Assembly: GCA_030592605.1 (NCBI GenBank)
Contig: JAUVIT010000111.1
Coordinates: forward strand, 1 to 6,364
Reading direction: 5' to 3'
Source: Bacteroidota bacterium
GTDB lineage: Bacteria > Bacteroidota > Bacteroidia > Bacteroidales > GCA-2748055
Length of the DNA: 6,364 nucleotides
Position numbers and translations under genes: made by a program. Below, in pieces: positions 1 through 5,672 of the stretch (positions are counted from its first letter, which is position 1; each line of letters starts with the position of its first letter). The notes beneath the pieces are model-generated. The model had not been told where the DNA came from. It saw only the letters and a program-made list of their open reading frames with translations, and did not search any database.

Positions 1-285
1 GGCGAAGCCTTTTAGCCCATAAGCGTGGGTTTGATAGCTATTGGGATAATATGCATTGGCATTTTGTGTCTGGAATATATAGTGGGGCCCAAGGGCCAGA
101 GCCAGCCGGTCCAGAACATGGTATCCTACCATGGGGGCCAGATCGATGTAGGTTCTGGTACCAAAGGAGAGCCAAATCTCGGGTATGAAGAAGAATTTTC
201 CCTGCCTGCCTGTTGATTCTTCCTCCTGGGCAACAAGTGAAAAAGTCAGAGCGATAAGTAGAAGCAGCAGCGCAGCCTTTTTCAT
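1..285 (-). CDS. Partial secreted beta-barrel-like outer-membrane protein (N-terminal 95 codons)
   Basis: This reading frame starts at the ATG at 285-283 and stays open to the left edge, so the C-terminus is missing. The first 20 residues form a clear signal peptide: MKK, a hydrophobic Ala/Leu/Ile core at about 4-15, then Ser-Leu-Val-Ala-Gln before an acidic Glu-Glu-Glu stretch. The mature part alternates aromatic/hydrophobic and polar residues (for example Ile-Trp-Leu-Ser-Phe-Gly and Tyr-Ile-Asp-Leu-Ala-Pro, then a Val-Gly-Tyr turn and an Ala-Leu-Gly-Pro-His-Tyr strand), as in small Bacteroidota outer-membrane barrels. Its start codon shares one base with the buk stop codon (TGATG), so it is probably translationally coupled to buk and the last visible gene of the operon. 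No enzymatic or transport function can be assigned. It is more likely real than the overlapping frame starting at 319, because of the signal peptide and the coupling. The barrel assignment is inference from pattern. Confidence 0.72.
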   Translation of the reverse strand, partial: MKKAALLLLLIALTFSLVAQEEESTGRQGKFFFIPEIWLSFGTRTYIDLAPMVGYHVLDRLALALGPHYIFQTQNANAYYPNSYQTHAYGLKGFA

Positions 286-1376
286 CAACTATCTTTTTGT
301 TCGCCGTACTTCCTGGCACTTATTTTTCCGCTTAACAGCAGTGATCCGTTGTGCGCCAGGGCCCGCATCTCATCTTCACCCGGAAAGATTAAAACCGGGG
401 CGATAAAGCCAACCCGCTTCTTTACCTCTCCGGTAAGATCGGGATTATGAGCCATTCCACCGGTGATCAGGATGGCATCAACTTCACCACCCAGTACTGT
501 TGCCATGGAGCCAATTTCTTTACTTATCTGGTAAGCCATGGCATTCTGAAGCAAAATGGCTCGGGGATCTCCCTCCCTGGCTTCTTTTTCGAGTTGCTGG
601 GCATCTTTATGTCCCACGTAGGCATAGAGACCTCCTTCACCAATAAGCATTTTATTCACCTGGGACCAGCTTACATCCCTCTCCAGGCAAAACCTTGCCA
701 GGGCACCGGCTGGCAGGGTCCCGGACCGTTCCGGACCAAAAGGCCCTTCCCCGTCCAGGGCGTTGTTTACATCGATGACCCGGCCTTTTTGATGGGCCCC
801 CACAGAGATACCGCTACCCAGGTGGGCAACAACCAGGTTCAGATCCTCATACTCCATTCCTCTGGAATGGGCGTAAGTGCGGGCCACTGATTTCTGATTC
901 AGGGCATGGAAGATCGAGATACGTTCGAATTCGGGGTGACCGCTGATTCGGGCTACCTCGTGCATTTCATCCACAACTACCGGATCGGCAATATAGGCTC
1001 CGGCCCTTGGGAATTTCTGGAGAAGGCGGTGAGCGATCAATCCACCCAGATTACTGGCGTGATCACCCATAACTCCAATTTCCAGATCGGAAATCATGTC
1101 CTTGTTTACTTCATAAACACCCGACTCAATGGGGTGAAGCAGTCCACCCCTGGAAATAATTACTCCCACACTGTCGAAGGGTATATGGTTTGTTTCCACT
1201 TCGGTCAGCACCAGGTTAAGCCTGTAATCCAGCTGATCGCTTGTTTGGCTAAAGGTCTCCAATTCGCCGCATTCATGTCGGATGGTTTTTAGAAAAACCG
1301 ATCTGTTATCCTGATAAACAGCAATTTTGGTGGAAGTTGCACCCGGATTTATAACGAGTATGTAGTTAGCATCCAT
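285..1376 (-). CDS. buk: Butyrate kinase (acyl-phosphate kinase, ASKHA family)
   Basis: The product (363 residues) transfers phosphate from butyryl-phosphate to ADP, giving butyrate and ATP (EC 2.7.2.7), in the cytoplasm. ASKHA-fold motifs appear in order: the N-terminal phosphate loop INPGATSTK (residues 9-17), SRGG at 75-78, the second phosphate loop AHLGSGISVG (184-193), ALDGEGPFGPERSGTLPAG (206-224), and the adenosine loop ILITGGMAHN (302-311). The length fits the roughly 355-residue family. The start at 1376 was chosen because it places the first loop at residue 9, as in homologues; the in-frame ATG at 1454 would add 26 Lys/Arg-rich residues and overlap ptb. No good Shine-Dalgarno is visible. 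The gene lies 25 bp after ptb and overlaps the barrel gene by one base. Neighbouring ptb supports buk rather than ackA, but related enzymes act on isobutyrate, isovalerate or other short acids, so the substrate is not fixed by sequence. Confidence 0.93.
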   Translation of the reverse strand: MDANYILVINPGATSTKIAVYQDNRSVFLKTIRHECGELETFSQTSDQLDYRLNLVLTEVETNHIPFDSVGVIISRGGLLHPIESGVYEVNKDMISDLEIGVMGDHASNLGGLIAHRLLQKFPRAGAYIADPVVVDEMHEVARISGHPEFERISIFHALNQKSVARTYAHSRGMEYEDLNLVVAHLGSGISVGAHQKGRVIDVNNALDGEGPFGPERSGTLPAGALARFCLERDVSWSQVNKMLIGEGGLYAYVGHKDAQQLEKEAREGDPRAILLQNAMAYQISKEIGSMATVLGGEVDAILITGGMAHNPDLTGEVKKRVGFIAPVLIFPGEDEMRALAHNGSLLLSGKISARKYGEQKDS

Positions 1377-1401
1377 TTTAAGCCTGTTTTTAGCCCGTTT
1401 T

Positions 1402-2325
1402 TCAGCTTTTTCCACCGTATTCAGCCGCCACTGCTGCCAGGAGGATGGAATCAAATTTTGCCTGCTCAGAATCGGACCTGGAAGTTAGTACGATGGGAGC
1501 CGATGCACCCACAATCATGGAGGCCACTTTGGCCTTGGCAAAAAATACCATTGATTTGTAAAGGACGTTGCCCACTTCAATATCGGGCATCAGCAGCAAA
1601 TCTGTATCACCGGCCACATCACTTTTGATCTCCTTGTGCCTGGCACTCTCCACTGATATTGCATTATCAAATGCCAGCGGACCGTCCACAATACAGTTTA
1701 AAATCTGGTCACGCTGATTCATTTTAGATAGCAGGGCTGCATCGAGGGTGGCGACCATTTCGGTATTGACCTTCTCCACCGCACCCAGAACAGCCACTTT
1801 GGGTTTTGCAATGCCCAGGTTGTTCAGGATCTTGACCGAATTATTGAGTATGGCGATCTTTTCGCTCAGGTTGGGAGCAATATTCATGGCCACATCGGTT
1901 ACTGCGATCAGCTTGTGATAGGTCTCCACTTCAAAATAGGCAAAATGGGAGAGGAGTTTCCCCATACGTAATCCGTAATCCTTATTGAGCACACAACGCA
2001 TCATATCGGAGGTGCCAACCTTCCCCTTCATCAATACATCCGCCTTAAGGTCATGAACCATCTTAACAGACATGCTTACAGCTTCAACAGGGCTACTCGC
2101 CTCCACAAACTCAAACTTGCTGATATCCAGATTCAGGATCTCTGCCATTCCAAAGGTCTTTTCGCGATCACCGACCAGGATGGGACGAATGATCTCTTCA
2201 GAGGCGGCATTGAACACTGCATTCAGGGAGTGAGCATCTTCGGATGCGGCCAGTACCAGCTTCTTCGGCTTGTGGCTTCTATCTAATAATTCGCGTAACT
2301 GGGCAAGTTCTGTCAGCATATCCAT
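1402..2325 (-). CDS. ptb: Phosphate butyryltransferase
   Basis: The 307-residue product exchanges CoA for phosphate on butyryl-CoA (EC 2.3.1.19), supplying butyryl-phosphate to the kinase encoded just downstream. It is a single PTA/PTB domain. Visible conserved segments are LMKGKVGTSDMMRCVL (98-113), VTDVAMNIAP (142-151), VDGPLAFDNAIS (213-224), LLMPDIEVGN (244-253) and the C-terminal TSRSDS (281-286). KGKVGT and the TSRSDS ending favour Ptb over Pta, which has SRG at the equivalent place. The start at 2325 (MDMLTEL) gives the usual family length; an ATG two codons later is also possible. The longer in-frame start at 2367 would begin inside a terminator-like hairpin and add a phenylalanine/leucine-rich tail not expected in the family. 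A weak GGAAAA lies 9 nt upstream of the chosen start. It is separated from ackA by 81 bp, the widest gap in the operon. Confidence 0.93.
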   Translation of the reverse strand: MDMLTELAQLRELLDRSHKPKKLVLAASEDAHSLNAVFNAASEEIIRPILVGDREKTFGMAEILNLDISKFEFVEASSPVEAVSMSVKMVHDLKADVLMKGKVGTSDMMRCVLNKDYGLRMGKLLSHFAYFEVETYHKLIAVTDVAMNIAPNLSEKIAILNNSVKILNNLGIAKPKVAVLGAVEKVNTEMVATLDAALLSKMNQRDQILNCIVDGPLAFDNAISVESARHKEIKSDVAGDTDLLLMPDIEVGNVLYKSMVFFAKAKVASMIVGASAPIVLTSRSDSEQAKFDSILLAAVAAEYGGKS

Positions 2326-2340
2326 AATTGTTTTTCCATC

Positions 2341-2376
2341 ACAAAGAAAAAGAAATACCAGGTGCAAACCGGGTAT
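2341..2376 (-). terminator. Terminator- or attenuator-like hairpin between ackA and ptb
   Basis: Read on the minus strand, ATACC-C-GG (2376-2369) pairs with CC-T-GGTAT (2362-2355) around a six-base loop. That gives seven base pairs with one internal mismatch, followed at once by the T-rich run TTTCTTTTTCTTTG (2354-2341). This is the layout of a Rho-independent terminator. The stem is modest and the T run is interrupted by C, so it may terminate only part of the transcripts, lowering ptb-buk expression relative to pta-ackA. The pairing is seen directly; the function is inferred. Confidence 0.4.
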
Positions 2377-2406
2377 CCCTCTATGATATTTAACACATTT
2401 GAGTGC

Positions 2407-3615
2407 TTAGCAGCACTTCTCCAGGATTTTATATGTATCGCTAGCAATTACCAGCTCTTCGTCGGTTTTAATCACCATGGCGGTTACCCTTGAGTCGGGT
2501 TTGGAGATGATTTTGTCTTCTCCCTTTACCCCATGGTTCCCGGTCTCATCAAAATCGAGCCCTACGTAATCCATATTCTGGAGGATCATGCGGCGGATAT
2601 TAAAATCGTTCTCCCCGATACCTCCTGTAAAGATTACCAGATCGAGACCATTCATAATGGCTGCATAGGCACCTATAAATTTCTTAACCCGGTAGGCGTA
2701 CATGGTTAGCGCCAGGTTGGCACGTTCGTTTCCTTCATAATAGGCCAGTTCCAGGTCGCGCATATCGGATGAAATTTCTGAGATCCCCATGATCCCACTG
2801 CGCTTGTTGATCATATTACTGATCCCTTTCAGGCTCAGGTGCTCCTTATCGGCCAAAAACAACAGTACGCCGGGATCGATATCTCCAGTACGGGTGCCCA
2901 TGATCAGTCCGTCAACCGGGGTGAATCCCATGGATGTATCCAATGATTTTCCATGTTCAATGGCTGTGACCGAGGCACCATTTCCCAGGTGACAGGAAAC
3001 TACTTTCATTTCGCGTGTATCCTTATTCAGGAACATACTGGCCCTCTTATAGACAAATTTGTGGCTGGTGCCGTGGTAGCCGTATTTCCGAACACCGTAC
3101 TTTTCATAGTATTCACGTGGAATGGCATACATATAGGCATGTGGGGGCATGCTCTGGTGAAAGGAAGTATCAAATACGGCAATCTGAGGGATGCCGGGCA
3201 ACAGTGCGTCAATGGAAATGATCCCTTTCAGGTTGGCAGGATTATGCAGGGGAGCCAGATCAACACAGGCTTCAATATCCTGGATAACTTCCTTGGTTAT
3301 CAGCACACTCTCTTTGTATTTTTCACCACCCTGCACCACGCGGTGCCCTACGGCAGAGATCTCTTCAACATTCTTTAGAACCCCATGCTCTTCGTTTACC
3401 AGGGAAGCCATAACCAGATTGATCCCCATGGTGTGGTCCATGATGGGCAAAATTTGTTTATGCTTCGCTTTCCCTGCCGGTTTATGGGAGATAACCGCAT
3501 CGGTAAACCCGATTCGTTCCACCATCCCTTTGGCGATCACCTCCTTGCTGTCACCCATATTGAATAACTGGTACTTGATGGATGAACTGCCGCAGTTTAA
3601 TACTAATATTATCAT
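2407..3615 (-). CDS. ackA: Acetate kinase
   Basis: The 402-residue product transfers phosphate between acetyl-phosphate and ADP (EC 2.7.2.1), making acetate and ATP in the last step of the Pta-AckA pathway. Residues match those mapped in the Methanosarcina thermophila enzyme with an offset of about one to three: Asn7 in [12 protein letters not shown], Arg92 in VGHRVVQGG, Asp149 in VFDTSFH, His181 in YHGTSHK, Arg242 in [11 protein letters not shown] and Glu386/Glu387 in KTDEELVI. The loops CHLGNGASV (208-216) and IFTGGIGEN (328-336) complete the ASKHA fold. Length is standard. The ATG at 3615-3613 overlaps the pta stop as ATGA, so translation is probably coupled to pta; no separate ribosome site is obvious. 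The last residues (Lys-Cys-Cys) are slightly unusual but lie outside the catalytic core. All expected catalytic residues are present, so the enzyme should be active. Confidence 0.97.
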   Translation of the reverse strand: MIILVLNCGSSSIKYQLFNMGDSKEVIAKGMVERIGFTDAVISHKPAGKAKHKQILPIMDHTMGINLVMASLVNEEHGVLKNVEEISAVGHRVVQGGEKYKESVLITKEVIQDIEACVDLAPLHNPANLKGIISIDALLPGIPQIAVFDTSFHQSMPPHAYMYAIPREYYEKYGVRKYGYHGTSHKFVYKRASMFLNKDTREMKVVSCHLGNGASVTAIEHGKSLDTSMGFTPVDGLIMGTRTGDIDPGVLLFLADKEHLSLKGISNMINKRSGIMGISEISSDMRDLELAYYEGNERANLALTMYAYRVKKFIGAYAAIMNGLDLVIFTGGIGENDFNIRRMILQNMDYVGLDFDETGNHGVKGEDKIISKPDSRVTAMVIKTDEELVIASDTYKILEKCC

Positions 3616-4664
3616 GAATGTAAGTCCGTTAAATCCTGTGAATCACAATCTATTTCTGTTTTTTTTATTCCTGACGCCTGGTTGGCTGTTATGGCCACCA
3701 GGTTGACAATATCGCTGACCGAACATCCCCTTGAAAGATCATTGATGGGTGCGGCCATTCCCTGCAATACAGGACCAACAGCTTCTGCTTTAGCCAGGCG
3801 TTGTACCAGTTTATAAGCGGTATTACCCACATTCAGATCGGGAAAGATCAGCACATTGGCATTGCCCTGGATAGGGCTGTCCGGTGCTTTACTGGCGGCA
3901 ATAGCCGGTATCAGTGCGGCATCGGCCTGCAGTTCTCCGCCAATAAGCAGGGTAGGATCCATCTCTCGGGCCAGTTTGGTAGCATTGGCCACCTTGTCGA
4001 CCATGGGGTGACTGGCACTTCCCTTGGTGGAGAAGCTGATCATGGCGATACGGGGTTCAAAACCGAGAATGGAGCGGGTGGTGGCTGCCGTTGCAACTGC
4101 GATCTCAGCCAGCTGTTTTTCGTCGGGATCAGGGTGCACAGCGCCATCGGCAAATACCAGAACGCCATCTTCACCGAAGGAATGATCCTGAAGGATCATG
4201 ATAAAGGCTCCCGAAACAATGCTGATTCCAGGCAAGGTCTTAACGATTTGAAAAGCAGGACGTAACACATCGCTTGTGGCGTTGGAAGCTCCGGCTACCT
4301 CACCATCAGCATCTCCGGCTTTGATCATCAGGGTCCCCAGGTAGAGGGGGTCCTCCACCAGTTTGGCTGCCTCCTCCATGGTCATGCCCTTCTCCTTTCT
4401 AATATCGTACAGCAGCTCTGTATAGGCCTGCTTCTTCGGATGATCTTTGGGATTGATCACTGTGGCCTTTTCGATATTATTTAGTCCGTACTGCTTTACC
4501 TTTTTTTCCAGCTCTTTCGGATCTGCTATCAGGTAGATATAACAGAGTCTTTCCCTGATGATGGCATCTGCTGCCATGATGGTTCGCTCTTCATTTCCTT
4601 CTGGAAGCACTATCCGTTGACAGTCCTGTCGTGCATTTTCTTTAATTCTATTAATTAAATCCAT
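3612..4664 (-). CDS. pta: Phosphate acetyltransferase, short single-domain form
   Basis: The product (350 residues) converts acetyl-CoA plus phosphate to acetyl-phosphate plus CoA (EC 2.3.1.8), feeding AckA. It has only the catalytic PTA/PTB domain and lacks the N-terminal regulatory region of the roughly 700-residue E. coli type. Conserved segments include LPEGNEERT (20-28), [17 protein letters not shown] (120-136), SFSTKGSA (210-217), GGELQADAA (242-250), [19 protein letters not shown] (272-290), and the active-site Ser311-Arg312 in [19 protein letters not shown] (309-327). The protein continues about 20 residues past the usual end of the domain with a polar, acidic tail, and its TGA overlaps the ackA ATG. 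It is the first gene of the minus-strand operon, facing a 135-bp divergent intergenic region. No Shine-Dalgarno precedes the ATG at 4664, and the upstream A/T-rich sequence fits a Bacteroidota-style start. Confidence 0.95.
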   Translation of the reverse strand: MDLINRIKENARQDCQRIVLPEGNEERTIMAADAIIRERLCYIYLIADPKELEKKVKQYGLNNIEKATVINPKDHPKKQAYTELLYDIRKEKGMTMEEAAKLVEDPLYLGTLMIKAGDADGEVAGASNATSDVLRPAFQIVKTLPGISIVSGAFIMILQDHSFGEDGVLVFADGAVHPDPDEKQLAEIAVATAATTRSILGFEPRIAMISFSTKGSASHPMVDKVANATKLAREMDPTLLIGGELQADAALIPAIAASKAPDSPIQGNANVLIFPDLNVGNTAYKLVQRLAKAEAVGPVLQGMAAPINDLSRGCSVSDIVNLVAITANQASGIKKTEIDCDSQDLTDLHS

Positions 4665-4701
4665 TGATAATCAGTAATTTGAGTTTTATTCAAGCAGTCG
4701 T

Positions 4702-4735
4702 TAAAGTTAATTAAAAAAAGCGTAGTCCGATCCAA
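4702..4735 (-). promoter_or_regulatory. Candidate promoter for pta-ackA-ptb-buk
   Basis: On the minus strand, TAACTTTA (4709-4702) matches seven of eight positions of the Bacteroidota -7 element TAnnTTTG if the two free positions are counted. A TTG (4735-4733) lies upstream where a -33 element could be. The gap of 23 bases is longer than the usual 19-21, which weakens the call. A start about 8 bases downstream would leave a leader of roughly 30 bases before pta. Found by eye in A/T-rich DNA, so chance matches are likely. Confidence 0.22.
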
Positions 4736-4767
4736 GTATTACATCTTTTTCAACACTTTCGCTGCAG

Positions 4768-4793
4768 GATGGTTATTAAATAATAAACCCATC
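4768..4793. repeat. Imperfect inverted repeat just upstream of the DUF1338/HglS gene
   Basis: GATGGTTATTA (4768-4778) is followed by a two-base centre and then TAATAAACCCATC (4781-4793), the reverse complement of the first arm apart from two single-base insertions. That gives eleven matched pairs over 26 bases, ending six bases before the start codon at 4800. It could be an operator for a dimeric regulator, or an mRNA hairpin occluding the ribosome site. The inner part is A/T-only and could arise by chance; the outer GATGG/CCATC arms make it more notable. Function is inferred. Confidence 0.35.
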
Positions 4794-4799
4794 GAAATA

Positions 4800-5600
4800 A
4801 TGAAAGCTGAAACTATTTTTGAGAGACTTTGGGAGCAATATATTGCCGAAAATCCGGGTGCCGGACAAATACACAGTCTCTTTTTAAACGAAGGTGAAAG
4901 AGTGGTTAACGACCATGTGGCCTTCCGTACTTTCGACGATCCCAGGGTCAATATTGACGTACTTGCCAGGCCTTTTCTGGAAGCGGGCTATGTTCCTGCA
5001 GGAGAATATCATTTCGAAATGAAGAAATTGAGAGCCAGGCACTATGAGTTGCCAGGCTTTCCCGAATCACCCAGGGTATTCATCAGTGAGCTGATGCTGG
5101 ATCAGTTTTCAGAGGAGCTTCAACTTACCATCCGGGAGCAACTGGATGCAGTTTCCAAGGACCTGCTAACATCGCCGGATCTGATATACCAGGGGAGCAT
5201 CTTTGCTTCCATCAGTCACGCTGTATATATGCGCCTCAGGGAAGAATCGGAATATGCTGCATGGATGTATGCCTTTGGTTACAGAGCCAATCATTTCACG
5301 GTAAGTATCAATTACCTGAAGAATTTTGAAGGGATCTCAGAAGTCAACTCATTTCTGAAAGAGCATGGTTTCCAGCTCAATAGCTCTGGTGGAGAAATCA
5401 AGGGAAGCCCGGAACAACTGTTGGAACAGTCCAGTACCCTGGCCGACAAGGTGGAGGTGGAATTCAGCGATGGAACGCATACCATTCCCGGCTGTTACTA
5501 TGAATTTGCCAGGAGATATCAGGATGCAAATGGTAAATTGTTCAGTGCCTTTATCGCCGGATCGGCCGATAAGATTTTCGAAAGCACTGACTATCGGTAG
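4800..5600 (+). CDS. DUF1338 protein, putative 2-oxoadipate dioxygenase/decarboxylase (HglS-like)
   Basis: The 266-residue product belongs by eye to the DUF1338 family. Its characterised bacterial member, Pseudomonas putida HglS, is an Fe(II) enzyme of the VOC-like fold that converts 2-oxoadipate plus O2 to D-2-hydroxyglutarate and CO2 (EC 1.13.11.93) in lysine breakdown. The key pattern is visible: His39 and Arg43 in NDHVAFRT, four residues apart like HglS His70 and Arg74; His165 in YRANHFTVS; and Glu235 in CYYEFARRY, about 70 residues later, matching the spacing of HglS His226 and Glu294. The family also shows the ARHYE (79-83) and PRVFISEL (91-98) segments. It is a short form; HglS is about 460 residues, so substrate identity is less certain than family. 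There is no signal peptide, so it is cytoplasmic. The ATG at 4800 is the first in frame with the conserved N-terminus, without a Shine-Dalgarno. It is followed by an FAD oxidase that fits the next step. Confidence 0.85.
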   Translation: MKAETIFERLWEQYIAENPGAGQIHSLFLNEGERVVNDHVAFRTFDDPRVNIDVLARPFLEAGYVPAGEYHFEMKKLRARHYELPGFPESPRVFISELMLDQFSEELQLTIREQLDAVSKDLLTSPDLIYQGSIFASISHAVYMRLREESEYAAWMYAFGYRANHFTVSINYLKNFEGISEVNSFLKEHGFQLNSSGGEIKGSPEQLLEQSSTLADKVEVEFSDGTHTIPGCYYEFARRYQDANGKLFSAFIAGSADKIFESTDYR

Positions 5601-5615
5601 GAATGAAGAATCTGT

Positions 5616-5623
5616 TATATTTG
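5616..5623 (+). promoter_or_regulatory. Candidate Bacteroidota -7 element upstream of the FAD oxidase gene
   Basis: TATATTTG is an exact match to the Bacteroidota -7 consensus TAnnTTTG, placed in the short spacer after the HglS-like gene. A transcript starting near 5630 would have an A-rich leader and reach the oxidase start at 5673 after roughly 40 bases. No TTG -33 element is seen at the expected distance, so this may be a secondary promoter or a chance match. Confidence 0.3.
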
Positions 5624-5672
5624 TTGGATTATAAAAAATTTCAATCAAATAGAGCAGGTCAATTTTGATCAC

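Noticed and set aside
38..319. Minus-strand 93-codon frame overlapping the buk end and the barrel gene
   Set aside because: It is rich in Cys, Gly and Pro, has no recognisable domain, and is out of frame with the coupled signal-peptide-bearing gene starting at 285.
447..1292. Plus-strand open frames antisense to buk
   Set aside because: These are shadows of a well-conserved kinase gene on the other strand; they show no domain pattern of their own. The same applies to plus-strand frames within 2053-4265.
1377..1454. N-terminal extension of buk from the ATG at 1454
   Set aside because: It would overlap the ptb coding end and add 26 basic residues before the conserved Asn-Pro-Gly-Ala-Thr-Ser loop, which normally begins within the first ten residues or so.
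2326..2367. N-terminal extension of ptb from the ATG at 2367
   Set aside because: It starts inside the terminator-like hairpin, and its Phe/Leu residues are encoded by the T-rich tail of that hairpin; the family length fits the start at 2325.
2402..2417. Perfect 6-bp inverted repeat AGTGCT/AGCACT at the end of ackA
   Set aside because: The stem is short, spans the stop codon and has no T-rich run after it on the minus strand, so it does not support a terminator; probably chance.
4739..4951. Minus-strand 70-codon frame overlapping the start of the HglS-like gene
   Set aside because: Most of it is antisense to a conserved gene and the rest is A/T-rich intergenic sequence; no recognisable features.
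5349..5672. Minus-strand 107-codon frame at the 3' end of the HglS-like gene
   Set aside because: Antisense to the conserved Glu235-containing segment, with no motif of its own.
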